DNA of 14,420 nt from Thermococcus sp. (lineage in GTDB: Archaea; Methanobacteriota_B; Thermococci; Thermococcales; Thermococcaceae), in the NCBI GenBank assembly GCA_027074805.1, contig JALTCK010000165.1:1-14420 (forward strand), in the 5' to 3' direction. The notes under the pieces are model-generated. The model was not told the DNA's origin. It did no database searches and saw only the letters and a program-made list of their open reading frames with translations. Position 1 is the stretch's first letter; every line of letters starts with the position of its first letter. The translations under genes and the position numbers were made by a program. Below, one piece after another: positions 1-7,153 of this stretch.

Positions 1-299
1 GGACCAGCACCGAGAAGTATGGCACTCTTTACTATGTTCTCTGTGTTGGGCTCTGCAAACCTGAAACCGCCACCGATGATTCCGGCGCTCAACAGTATCA
101 GAAACAGTGTAATGAGGCCGTAGATGCTCTGGGTCATTGGCAGGCCCTCGAGTATCAGGGCATTCTTGAAGTTCTTCTCGTCTTCAGCAACAACTCCAGC
201 TGCAGCTGCACCTGCAACTCCAACACCGAAGGCCGATGCCGCTCCTGCGAGACCTGCTGCGAGGGCAGCACCGAGGGATACGTAAACTATCGGATCCAT
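1..299 (-). CDS. atpK: A/V-type ATP synthase subunit K (membrane rotor proteolipid), 3' part cut by the window edge
   Basis: Rotor c-type subunit of the A-type ATP synthase, an integral membrane protein whose ring carries Na+ or H+ across the membrane. The first 99 residues are visible, starting MDPIVYVSLGAALAAG. They form one Gly/Ala-rich helical hairpin (helix 1 about residues 4-35, polar loop with acidic and Lys residues about 39-46, helix 2 about 47-75) and the beginning of a second. Helix 2 carries P54-M-T-Q57, matching the P-x-T-Q ion-ligand stretch of Na+-type K subunits, but Met replaces the carboxylate. The ion-binding Glu is therefore expected in the second hairpin, off the window. 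This agrees with the known four-helix, one-ion-site c subunit of Pyrococcus. The start at 299 is preceded by GGAGGTG, which directly follows the atpI stop, so the two genes are cotranscribed. The remaining synthase genes should lie beyond base 1. Confidence 0.95.
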   Translation of the reverse strand, partial: MDPIVYVSLGAALAAGLAGAASAFGVGVAGAAAAGVVAEDEKNFKNALILEGLPMTQSIYGLITLFLILLSAGIIGGGFRFAEPNTENIVKSAILLGAG

Positions 300-313
300 C
301 CTTCCACACCTCC

Positions 314-2317
314 TTAAGCTTCAAGCTCCAGTTCAGACACTTCCCTTTTCGATTTGAACGGGCTGAAGGGTTTACCCTCGCCCGAGTAGAACGTACCAAA
401 AAACTCCACGTACTGAAGGCGGAGAGAGTGAACGAACGCTCCAAGGGCATTTATTGCGGTCGAAAATAGCTGACCGCCAAAGAATATGATGACACCTATG
501 ACTATGCCGAGAGGAACCACACTTATCTTTATGCCCCAGACCATTCCCGCCAAGACATTAACGACCATTGCTATTCCACTCGTTGCCAGTGCCAGCGCCA
601 TGAGCCTTGCATAGCTGAGCCACGTCCCCACGAAACCGAAGAAGTCCGAGATTATCATGAGCGCCGCTAAACCCCCGTTTGCCGCTATCTCACCTATAGC
701 GAAGAGCACCAGTCCCACTCCGAAGAGGGCCTTTGCACTCATTAGAGCCCACCCTGGCTTTGATGGCATTGCATAGAGGACTACTGCGAGTATTATCAGC
801 ATCCACGGGAACTGCTCAAGGAAAGCACCCTTTCTGTCACCATTCTTCCATCTAACGAGGAAACCTATTGTGTAACCCAAGAACAGGTGAGCCAAACCTA
901 TCGCAAGGGCGAGCATCAGGACAAACATCGGGTCCTTGAGAGGGTCAGTTATGCGGGGGAACTGGGCGTTGGGATTGCCCGTGAGGTACTGAAGGACTAT
1001 ATCGCCCGCGTTACCAAAGTAGCTGCCGAAGAGTATCCCCATGAACATCGTGAAGCTCGCACTCCAAAGAAGGGTGTAGGCGAACTTGTATGTACCGTCG
1101 TTGAACTTCTTGTGCCCTTTGACGAGCAGGGCCGCAACGATGCCGACTATCAGACCGTAGAGGAAGTCTGTGAGCATAAAACCGAAGAAGAAAGAGTATG
1201 TGAAGGCTATAATCGGGGTCGGATCGATTTCATTGTACATAGGAACGCCATACATCTCCGTGAGCATTTCGAAGGGCTTCGCCCATCCTGGGTTCTTGAG
1301 CTTGATTGGTATATCTTCGATCTCCTCATTGCTCGGCTCCTTTACGTTGATGTAGGCCTTTCCGTTGGTGACCCTTTTTATCCCCTCGAGAATCTCAGGG
1401 ACATCTTTCCTGGGAATCCATCCCGTGAGTGCAAAGGTCATGTTCGTTCTCGCAAGCATCGGAAGGATCGTCGCTTTATCGCGCTCGTTCTCCATCAGCT
1501 CCTGATAGAAAACGACGTCATCGTAATAGAGCTCTGCTATCTTAGCAGCCTCTTCCCTCGCACTCTCGAGCTCTTTCTCCTTCTCCTTCAGCTTTTCCTC
1601 GTAGACTGGGATGAGCTTATCCGGGCTTCCCTCACCCTTGGGAACCTCTATCCTCTCAAAGGAATACTTGGCGAGAACGGGGTTAGCTTTCTCATAGTCG
1701 CTCCTAAGAAACGCAAAAACCACAAGAACCTTGTCCTTCATTTCTTTTGATACAAAGGCAACACGACCCTCCGTGGCCTCTCTCAGCTCCTTCAACATCC
1801 CCTCAAACTTCTGCCTCTCAACCGTGCCCACAACTACCTCAACGAGACCGCTGTGCCTGAGGTAGCCCACGTCTATGTTGATGGCCGCAAGGAGCTCGAG
1901 CACCGCTATATTCTCTTTAATCTGCTCTATCTCCGTTTGAGTGGAGGTTATCTTGTTCTCAACGGCCTTAACCTCCGGCTCTACCACTGAGAGAAAGTCT
2001 TCGACATCCTTTATGAGCTTCTCAATGCCCTCGTACCTGTACTTCTTTTTCTGCCTCTCCGGAGGGAATATGAAGGCCTTAATCCCCCCACCCGAGGACT
2101 TCCTGTAATCCCTGAGGAAGTCAGCAAGTCGAGATATCGTTATGCTGTACGAGGCAGCCTTCCTGTGGTACTCGTTGGGGGAATCCCTCTGGGCAAGCCC
2201 AACCTCAAGTTCCCTAATCTCAACCGCTCCAGCCTCATGGAGGTAAGTGAGGAGCGGATCCTTAAACCGACTCAGAGTAATGACCTCAATCTTGACCATC
2301 TCTTCAGGCCGGAACAT
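314..2317 (-). CDS. atpI: A/V-type ATP synthase subunit I (stator a-type subunit)
   Basis: Membrane stator subunit (667 aa) that forms the ion half-channels against the K ring and anchors the peripheral stalks. The N-terminal half is hydrophilic and helical, with a coiled-coil stretch rich in Glu/Lys about residues 100-150 and 235-265. The C-terminal 300 residues contain about seven to eight membrane helices. Two family-defining arginines are visible: R571 in SYARLMALAL and R633 in HSLRLQYVEFF, matching the two conserved Arg of the yeast Vph1 C-terminal helices, the first being essential for ion transfer. Length is normal for the family. The ATG at 2317 sits one base past the atpH stop (TGA at 2319-2321) and is preceded by GAGGGAG inside the end of atpH. 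A second ATG six codons on is possible, but the first fits the binding site better. It lies between atpH and atpK in one operon. Confidence 0.96.
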   Translation of the reverse strand: MFRPEEMVKIEVITLSRFKDPLLTYLHEAGAVEIRELEVGLAQRDSPNEYHRKAASYSITISRLADFLRDYRKSSGGGIKAFIFPPERQKKKYRYEGIEKLIKDVEDFLSVVEPEVKAVENKITSTQTEIEQIKENIAVLELLAAINIDVGYLRHSGLVEVVVGTVERQKFEGMLKELREATEGRVAFVSKEMKDKVLVVFAFLRSDYEKANPVLAKYSFERIEVPKGEGSPDKLIPVYEEKLKEKEKELESAREEAAKIAELYYDDVVFYQELMENERDKATILPMLARTNMTFALTGWIPRKDVPEILEGIKRVTNGKAYINVKEPSNEEIEDIPIKLKNPGWAKPFEMLTEMYGVPMYNEIDPTPIIAFTYSFFFGFMLTDFLYGLIVGIVAALLVKGHKKFNDGTYKFAYTLLWSASFTMFMGILFGSYFGNAGDIVLQYLTGNPNAQFPRITDPLKDPMFVLMLALAIGLAHLFLGYTIGFLVRWKNGDRKGAFLEQFPWMLIILAVVLYAMPSKPGWALMSAKALFGVGLVLFAIGEIAANGGLAALMIISDFFGFVGTWLSYARLMALALATSGIAMVVNVLAGMVWGIKISVVPLGIVIGVIIFFGGQLFSTAINALGAFVHSLRLQYVEFFGTFYSGEGKPFSPFKSKREVSELELEA

Positions 2318-2318
2318 C

Positions 2319-2630
2319 TCAGCTCCCTCTTATCAGTTCTATCCCGGCGTTGATGGCGTTTTCAAAGTTGTTAGTGGCCTTAATCCTAAGCTCCTCTATC
2401 TCCTTGTTACCCTCTTCAAGAATAGCCCGAGCCTCATTCTCACCCTCAATGCGAGCCTTTTCAATTATGGTCTGAGCCTGCTTCTCGGCGTTCTCTATTA
2501 TCTCTTTCTCGATGAGCTTGGCATCCTCCTTGGCCTTTGCCACCACTTCCTTGGCCTCGGCCTTTGCCTTCTCAATACGCTCCTCTGCATTTCTTTCTGC
2601 CTCAACAATCTGCTTGATGACGTCCTCCAT
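2319..2630 (-). CDS. atpH: A/V-type ATP synthase subunit H (peripheral stalk)
   Basis: Short, highly charged, almost wholly alpha-helical protein (103 aa) with heptad-like Ala/Glu/Lys repeats (for example AEAKEVVAKAKEDAKL), as expected of the H/G-type stalk subunit. In the A-type synthase it pairs with subunit E to form the peripheral stalk linking the catalytic head to subunit I, on the cytoplasmic face. It is the first gene of the synthase operon here: a promoter-like element lies about 65 bases upstream and the previous gene ends at a T-rich stretch. Its stop is separated from the atpI start by a single base, implying coupled translation. Upstream of the ATG at 2630 is GGGGGGCT, a fair ribosome binding site. 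Identity rests on composition, length and position; the sequence is low complexity, so sequence alone would be weaker evidence. Confidence 0.92.
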   Translation of the reverse strand: MEDVIKQIVEAERNAEERIEKAKAEAKEVVAKAKEDAKLIEKEIIENAEKQAQTIIEKARIEGENEARAILEEGNKEIEELRIKATNNFENAINAGIELIRGS

Positions 2631-2695
2631 TATTAGCCCCCCAATGAACTTGAAAACAGTTGAACTTCACGCCAACTTTGGCTTCCCTAACTTGG

Positions 2696-2709
2696 TTTAA
2701 ATAGTTTAT
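2696..2709 (-). promoter_or_regulatory. Candidate BRE/TATA promoter of the atpHIK operon
   Basis: On the minus strand the sequence reads ATAAACTATTTAAA. TATTTAAA is a good archaeal TATA box, with an A-rich stretch in BRE position just before it. A start about 26 bases downstream would fall near 2674 and give a leader of about 44 bases before atpH. It is the only A/T-rich box between the trkA-like stop and atpH. Confidence 0.5.
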
Positions 2710-2720
2710 GGTGTCTGCAG

Positions 2721-2736
2721 AAAAGGGAATAAAAGA
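2721..2736 (-). terminator. T-rich intrinsic terminator of the secF-secD-trkA operon
   Basis: Immediately after the trkA-like stop codon the minus strand reads CTTTTATTCCCTTTTC, two T4 runs within 16 bases. Archaeal RNA polymerase terminates on such oligo-T tracts without needing a hairpin, and I see no strong stem before it. It separates the Sec operon from the atpH promoter about 10 to 15 bases downstream. Confidence 0.45.
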
Positions 2737-2739
2737 GGC

Positions 2740-3441
2740 TCAGTCCCCGGAATCCGTTTCCTTGTCCTTCTTCTTCTCCACAAGGTCCTTGAGATCGCCT
2801 AGAGCGGAGTTTTTGGCGAACATTATTATCTGGCCCTTCTGAGGAAGCTTGGTGTCACCCGAAGGTATTATCAAGTTACCCTTCTCATCGTAAATGGCTA
2901 CTATGAGCGAATCCCTCGGCAGCTTGAGGTCTTTCACGAGCTTGCCGGCTATTTCCTTACCCTCATCTATCTGGAACTTGACTATCTCAGCGCCCTCCTT
3001 GGGGAATAATACCCTGTCAAAGCCCGGTGTGACTATGTTCCTGCTTATGTATTCGGCTGCTATCTCCTCCGGCGAGATGACGAAGTCAAAGTACTTCCTG
3101 AGGTCAGTGACCTCCTCAAAGATGCGTCTGTTCTGAGGGTTGCTTATCCTCAGGGAAGTCTTGATCCTGGGGTTGAGGTGCTTCGCCAAAATGCATGCTA
3201 GCAGGTTTGCGTCGTCCTTGCCGGTCAAAGCAGCGAAAGCGTTTGCCTGCTTTATATTAGCCTCCTCCAGGGTCTTTGGATCTGTCGCGTCGCCTTCAAT
3301 AACAAGCCCATTTATCATGTTTGCCAGTTCCTTGGCCCTCTCCCTGTTCTTTTCGACTATAGTAACATCGTGTCCGTCGCTCTCGAGCATCTTGGCGACG
3401 AGGTAGCCGACCCTTCCCGCACCCATTATTATGACGAACAT
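2740..3441 (-). CDS. TrkA-like RCK/KTN protein (regulatory subunit of K+ transport)
   Basis: Cytoplasmic 233-residue protein with the two-domain RCK architecture. Residues 1-140 form a Rossmann-like TrkA-N domain with G7-A-G-R-V-G12, the acidic residue E30 ending strand 2 where NAD(H) ribose is normally bound, and the typical EGDATDP (49-55). Residues about 145-220 form a TrkA-C domain (PKEGAEIVKFQI to KGQIIMFAK). Such proteins gate TrkH/KtrB-type K+ transporters or channels in response to nucleotides. No K+ channel or transporter gene is in the window, so the partner is elsewhere or unknown. The ATG shares its A with the secD stop (TGATG), and GGTGAGG lies inside the end of secD, so it is translationally coupled to secD. 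The 13-residue C-terminal tail is charged (KKKDKETDSGD). Family call is secure; the transported ion and the ligand are not visible. Confidence 0.9.
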   Translation of the reverse strand: MFVIIMGAGRVGYLVAKMLESDGHDVTIVEKNRERAKELANMINGLVIEGDATDPKTLEEANIKQANAFAALTGKDDANLLACILAKHLNPRIKTSLRISNPQNRRIFEEVTDLRKYFDFVISPEEIAAEYISRNIVTPGFDRVLFPKEGAEIVKFQIDEGKEIAGKLVKDLKLPRDSLIVAIYDEKGNLIIPSGDTKLPQKGQIIMFAKNSALGDLKDLVEKKKDKETDSGD

Positions 3442-4976
3442 CAGTCCTCACCGAGCAGGTATTTGGCTATCTCAGCGTATGCCGGCCTAGTGATGAAGAT
3501 TCCAATTAGCACACCCAGTATCGTGGTGAATGCAAATCCCTTGAGGGTTCCGACGAAGTATACCAGCAGGAAGCTCATTGCCGCTATGGTCGTTGCCGCT
3601 GAGGCGAATATGACGAAGAACGCCCTGCCCATTCTCTTTATAACGCTCGAACGCCTCGTGATCTTCATTGTTCGTTCGCCACTGAGTAGTTCGTCCGTGA
3701 TGACCACCTGCTGATCAACTCCAGTTCCTATCGCGGCCACTATACCTGCTATACTCGGCAGGTCAAGGTTCCAGCCTATAAGAGCCGCAACTCCAAGGAT
3801 TATAATGACTTCAAAGAGGCTCGTCGATGCAACGGGTATCGCTATCCTCCAGTTCCTGTAGTGGAAGTAGATGATAGCCAGCACGGTCAGAAGGGCCGCT
3901 AGGCCCGCGTATAATGCCTGTAGTTTAAAGTTCTCACCAAGACGTGGTGAAATGAACTCCATACCGACAACGGTGAGTTTCACGGGGAGGGAACCACTCT
4001 TAAGGACAGTATAAACCTTGTTAGCCTCCTCACTTGCAGTGACCCTGTTGGGTGCAGAGCCCGAGATCTGGACGCTCGTGTGAGGCACTCCGTTGGCAAG
4101 GTCCTCCCCAACGGCGTAGGGGCCGTAAAGGCCGAGAACCCTCGTCACTAGGGCCTCGTCTGGTTCACCCTGCATTCTTGTAATGTACCTCACCTTCAAC
4201 CCCTTAGCCTCAAGCTCCGTCTGGAGATTCTGGGGGACGTCCACGAGCACTACATTGGCTTTACCCTGGGCGAGTTTAGCGAGATCATCGGCGCTCTGGT
4301 TGGCATAAGCCACGGTGGTTATGTTAAATGCCTTCGCTATCCTCTCGAGAAGGGGTGTCGCCTCGGGCGCCTTCGAGTTAAAGGCAGAACTGTTCATAAG
4401 CTTGTATATGTTTTCGGGGACTACTAACAGCGAGTTGACGGGAGGGTCAAGGAACATGTCAACCGGCCAACCTGCCTTTCCCTTCGCCAGTTCAGCAAAT
4501 TTCTCGGCGGACGCCTTGGTTACAGTAAATGGAACGTTCCACTGATAGCTTTGAGCCCCCAACTGCCTTATATTAGGTGGATCAACCCTGACAACATCCT
4601 TCCCAGTACCGAATATCACCCCACCAAACTCCATGTAGAAGACACCCTGACTCTCAATGACGCTCTTTATCTGATTCGCCTGCTCCTCACTGCTAATGTT
4701 CGCCACCTTTATCAAGACTATCTGGTTTCCCTGGGCTTCTATCGTGATTTCTTTCACTCCAAGCGTGTTCAACCTCTTCTGAAGAGAATCCGTAACAAGC
4801 TGCATTGTCTGGGCATCCACAGGATGTGCGGTCTGGGCAACTAACGCCACACCACCGGCTATGTCTATTCCAAAGGTCAGAGGCCGGAGCGTGAGAGTGA
4901 TGATTGAACCTGTGAGCACAAGAACGAGGAGAATTATCCTCCAGTTCCTGAGAAGCTTCTTAGTCCTCCTATTCAT
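3441..4976 (-). CDS. secD: Protein-export membrane protein SecD
   Basis: Large subunit (511 aa) of the SecDF complex, which uses the membrane ion gradient to help pull exported proteins out of the SecYE channel. Visible order: membrane helix 1 (about 13-31), the SecD signature FGIDIAGG (35-42), a large extracellular P1-type domain to about residue 340, then five membrane helices (about 353-505). The SecD/SecF family stretch GTGVDQQVVITDELL sits in the membrane domain. It follows secF with a 4 nt ATGA overlap (4973-4976) and precedes the trkA-like gene with a 1 nt overlap, so all three are one transcript. SecF before SecD is the usual archaeal order, opposite to bacteria. Archaea lack SecA, so SecDF must act without that motor. 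Length is normal and I see no defect. Confidence 0.96.
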   Translation of the reverse strand: MNRRTKKLLRNWRIILLVLVLTGSIITLTLRPLTFGIDIAGGVALVAQTAHPVDAQTMQLVTDSLQKRLNTLGVKEITIEAQGNQIVLIKVANISSEEQANQIKSVIESQGVFYMEFGGVIFGTGKDVVRVDPPNIRQLGAQSYQWNVPFTVTKASAEKFAELAKGKAGWPVDMFLDPPVNSLLVVPENIYKLMNSSAFNSKAPEATPLLERIAKAFNITTVAYANQSADDLAKLAQGKANVVLVDVPQNLQTELEAKGLKVRYITRMQGEPDEALVTRVLGLYGPYAVGEDLANGVPHTSVQISGSAPNRVTASEEANKVYTVLKSGSLPVKLTVVGMEFISPRLGENFKLQALYAGLAALLTVLAIIYFHYRNWRIAIPVASTSLFEVIIILGVAALIGWNLDLPSIAGIVAAIGTGVDQQVVITDELLSGERTMKITRRSSVIKRMGRAFFVIFASAATTIAAMSFLLVYFVGTLKGFAFTTILGVLIGIFITRPAYAEIAKYLLGED

Positions 4977-5890
4977 GAGCTACCCCCCTTTGAAACGCTT
5001 CTGGTGAGGTACCATTTAAGAACTCCTGCGTTGAGCACCCACGTGTTCATGAAGTCTGCGAGAAGACCAAAGATAAGAACTACAGCAATGTTGTCTATCG
5101 TCTGGCTCGTTGAAATCAGCCATAGCATGAAGAGGGCACCGAGGGTCGTGGTGCTCATGGTAAAGCCCGTGGACACCGCGTTGAGATAGGCTCCCTCAAC
5201 AGTATCCTCTTTTCTCTTCAGGAGCTTTGTCGTTAGGAGTATGTTGCTATCAACTGTATAACCGATAAGCATCAGCAAAGCCGCTATCGTCGCTGTAGTG
5301 AGCTCTATCCCGAAGACTCCCATCATGGCAACCGCAATGGTCATGTCCGATAAGGCAGAAAATATTATCGTCATTGATGGGACGAAGTTGCGGAAAAACA
5401 GGAAGACCACAACGGCCATTGCTATGAAGGCAAATATTATCGCCCTGATCCCCTGTTTCTGAGCAACCTCACCGAAAGTCGGCTGAACCTCGCTGTGGGT
5501 GTACTCAGCGTTGGGATACTCCCCCCTCATAGCATCAATTATCTTGGTTGGATCCGTGCCTACTGGTGCGTAAATCCTTACGCCCTTCACGTTCACACCA
5601 CTGAAGCTCTCAACCCTAACCGGAACCCCAAGCTGATTTGTAAGCTCCTTGGCTAGGCTATCCGGATTCGCATTAACGCCATAAGCCGTCACAACGACTC
5701 CACCCTGAAGATCTATCCCCAGCGTAGGAAAGTGAACCGCGAGCAACAATAGGGCCACGAGGAAAACGGCGAGAGGATACACGACCATCTTCTTATAGTC
5801 CATCTCAGCTAGAAACCTCAATTTTTCGCGTTTTTTTGCTCTTATGTTTTCCCCGGCCGTCGTCTCGGCCTTCTTTTTAGCCTTTGGCAT
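4973..5890 (-). CDS. secF: Protein-export membrane protein SecF
   Basis: Smaller subunit (305 aa) of the SecDF protein-export complex. It begins with a Lys-rich cytoplasmic tail (MPKAKKK, then further basic residues to about 34), helix 1 (36-54), the signature LGIDLQGG (57-64), a short extracellular domain to about residue 145, and five further membrane helices, with the conserved LLMLIGYTVDSNILL stretch in the membrane domain. SecF forms a heterodimer with SecD, encoded next with a 4 nt overlap. The ATG at 5890 is preceded by GGGGTGA, a strong site. It is the first gene of the secF-secD-trkA operon and is followed on its upstream side by a 283-base spacer and the divergent speD. Confidence 0.95.
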   Translation of the reverse strand: MPKAKKKAETTAGENIRAKKREKLRFLAEMDYKKMVVYPLAVFLVALLLLAVHFPTLGIDLQGGVVVTAYGVNANPDSLAKELTNQLGVPVRVESFSGVNVKGVRIYAPVGTDPTKIIDAMRGEYPNAEYTHSEVQPTFGEVAQKQGIRAIIFAFIAMAVVVFLFFRNFVPSMTIIFSALSDMTIAVAMMGVFGIELTTATIAALLMLIGYTVDSNILLTTKLLKRKEDTVEGAYLNAVSTGFTMSTTTLGALFMLWLISTSQTIDNIAVVLIFGLLADFMNTWVLNAGVLKWYLTRSVSKGGSS

Positions 5891-5946
5891 GCTGTCACCC
5901 CGTCCGAAGTTTTCATAAAACTTGTCGATAGTAAGGAAGGCTTAGG

Positions 5947-5954
5947 TTTTAAAA
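5947..5954 (-). promoter_or_regulatory. Candidate TATA box for the secF operon
   Basis: The minus strand reads TTTTAAAA here. A start about 26 bases on, near 5924, would leave a leader of about 34 bases containing the GGGGTGA ribosome site of secF. A second A/T box (AGTTTTATGAAAAC, 5909-5922) is closer but would start transcription almost at the ATG and lose the ribosome site, so I prefer the distal one. Confidence 0.4.
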
Positions 5955-6130
5955 TTAGTGGTCGCCTTCACCAAGGAAACTCAAAGGAAAAGGATAGAAA
6001 ACCCTTTTATTCGGAAGCCCTCCGGATGAGAAAAAAACTAACAGGAGAAAGCACTTTAATCCATACAAAGCCATCTCTAATAGAACTAACCCGCAAAAGC
6101 TCCTTCCACAACTCCCCGCTTTAGGGATTA

Positions 6131-6140
6131 ACTTTAAAAA
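6131..6140 (+). promoter_or_regulatory. Candidate TATA box of speD
   Basis: ACTTTAAAAA is a good archaeal TATA element. Starting about 26 bases downstream, near 6162, would give a very short leader that just includes the GGTGA site before the ATG at 6174. Confidence 0.5.
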
Positions 6141-6163
6141 GGGTGCAGAGTACCCACCCCTCA

Positions 6164-6168
6164 GGTGA
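6164..6168 (+). promoter_or_regulatory. Ribosome binding site deciding the speD start
   Basis: GGTGA lies five bases before the ATG at 6174. A GTG within this same site (6165-6167) opens the frame three codons earlier, but using it would consume the ribosome site itself, so the ATG is the better start. Confidence 0.7.
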
Positions 6169-6173
6169 GAGCC

Positions 6174-6599
6174 ATGGCCGAGATAGAGACAATAGGTTTT
6201 CACTACGTTGTTGAGGCAGCCGGTTGCGATCCCCAGATCCTCGGTAACGCTGACAGAATAAGGGAGATATTCCTCGAGGCGGCAAAGGTAGGGAAAATGG
6301 AGATAAAGGCAAGTTACTTCTTCAAGTTCTCTCCGACTGGGGTCAGTGGCATGGTCATAGTTGCAGAGAGCCACATCTCGATTCACACCTGGCCAGAGAA
6401 GGGCTACGCAGCTCTGGACGTATACACCTGCGGCACTACAGCTGACCCGGAGAAGGCAGTTGATTACATCCTCGAGCAGCTGAAGGCCAAATACGCCCAC
6501 GTCAGCGAGATTAAGAGAGGCATAGAAGAGGACGACGATACCTTCACCCACATGATACTCACATGGGAAGAAAGCCTTAGAAAGAACGGAAACGGATAA
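6174..6599 (+). CDS. speD: S-adenosylmethionine decarboxylase proenzyme (pyruvoyl-dependent, SpeD family)
   Basis: 141-residue proenzyme of the short prokaryotic AdoMet decarboxylase family. It self-cleaves between E65 and S66 in AESHISIHTWPE, giving a small beta chain and an alpha chain whose Ser becomes the pyruvoyl cofactor. The three active residues known from the Thermotoga enzyme are in register: S66, H71 and C86 (TCGTT). The product, decarboxylated AdoMet, is the aminopropyl donor for spermidine and longer polyamines. The start is chosen at 6174 from the GGTGA site, three codons inside an upstream GTG. It is a single-gene plus-strand unit; its stop is five bases from the end of the convergent regulator gene. 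Archaeal members of this fold can be arginine decarboxylases instead (a known crenarchaeal case), so the substrate is very likely but not proven to be AdoMet. Confidence 0.92.
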   Translation: MAEIETIGFHYVVEAAGCDPQILGNADRIREIFLEAAKVGKMEIKASYFFKFSPTGVSGMVIVAESHISIHTWPEKGYAALDVYTCGTTADPEKAVDYILEQLKAKYAHVSEIKRGIEEDDDTFTHMILTWEESLRKNGNG

Positions 6600-6604
6600 G
6601 ATGC

Positions 6605-7129
6605 TCAGAGAAGCTCCTCTATTTTCCTCACTTTCTCTAGAGTGTCGCTCAGTATCTCCTTGACATTCTCTAGCTTTGCTTTGAGTTCGTGGTTCTCCTC
6701 TTCAAGAGCCCTGACCTTCTCCTCAAGCTCCTCCTTCTCCTTCTTGAGCTTCTCGTACTCCTCCATTGTGACGAGTTGGCCTCCCCTGCTGAGAACCTCA
6801 ACGTTCCTAACGAGATCATCAAGCTTGCCCTGCTTTATGAGATCATAGGTCTCCCGGACGAGCTGACCTGCCTTGGTCTCCCCCTTGAGGTGCTTTCTTA
6901 TCGTCGCCTCCGTCCTACCTAGCTCCTCTGCAATCTCGCTTGGGATCATGCCTGCTTTCTCTCTCGCTATCGCTCCAGCCGCGACTGCCAGGCTGTCTAC
7001 CCATGTCAGCCTCTCCGCAGGATCCTTGATAAGGTCTATCACCTCAGGCCTAAACAGGGTCGCAAAGAGCAGTATGCTCTCGAGCCTGTGTATCTCTTCC
7101 CTCCCGATGGGGTTCAGCGGAACCTCCAT
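6605..7129 (-). CDS. KaiC-partner regulator with HTH and C-terminal coiled coil
   Basis: 174-residue soluble protein. The N-terminal half is helical and contains a sigma-like helix-turn-helix, IPSEIAEELGRTEATIRKHL (62-81). The C-terminal third (about 122-173) is a continuous Lys/Glu coiled coil that should mediate dimerisation or partner binding. It fits the domain family described as occurring beside KaiC-like ATPases (the near-KaiC probable regulatory domain), and a KaiC-like gene indeed lies 24 bases upstream on the same strand. DNA binding and joint regulation are inferred. The ATG at 7129 is chosen because GGTGGT sits four bases before it, the same spacing as in the ATPase gene. A GTG at 7138 is possible and would add three residues. 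The target genes are unknown; the gene ends five bases from the convergent speD stop. Confidence 0.75.
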   Translation of the reverse strand: MEVPLNPIGREEIHRLESILLFATLFRPEVIDLIKDPAERLTWVDSLAVAAGAIAREKAGMIPSEIAEELGRTEATIRKHLKGETKAGQLVRETYDLIKQGKLDDLVRNVEVLSRGGQLVTMEEYEKLKKEKEELEEKVRALEEENHELKAKLENVKEILSDTLEKVRKIEELL

Positions 7130-7153
7130 TTCTACCACCCCCCTCCAGTTTAC

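Larger units (their letters stand above)
5891..6173. other. Non-coding spacer between divergent secF and speD
   Basis: This 283-base stretch has no convincing gene. It holds the secF ribosome site and TATA candidates at the left, the speD TATA and ribosome site at the right, and about 170 bases (5956-6128) with no assigned role. That core contains a small imperfect hairpin (CGGA at 6012-6015 with TCCG at 6021-6024) and a seven-A run just to its right. A long minus-strand reading frame crosses the area, but it is antisense to speD and not gene-like. No C/D-box motif pair was found. Confidence 0.6.

Noticed and set aside
148..150. Glu51 of AtpK as the ion-binding carboxylate
   Set aside because: Aligned by the P-x-T-Q stretch, the carboxylate position in helix 2 is Met55; Glu51 is four residues off.
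887..1750. Plus-strand frame of 287 codons inside atpI
   Set aside because: It is the exact antisense of a well-conserved ATP synthase gene, and its translation has no domain-like pattern.
3694..3720. C/D-box guide RNA (GTGATGA followed by CTGATC)
   Set aside because: It lies within secD coding sequence, spacing is too short, and no second box pair is present.
5955..6551. Minus-strand frame of 198 codons across speD and the spacer
   Set aside because: Antisense to speD, which has its active-site residues in order; the translation is Leu/Cys-rich and has no family features.
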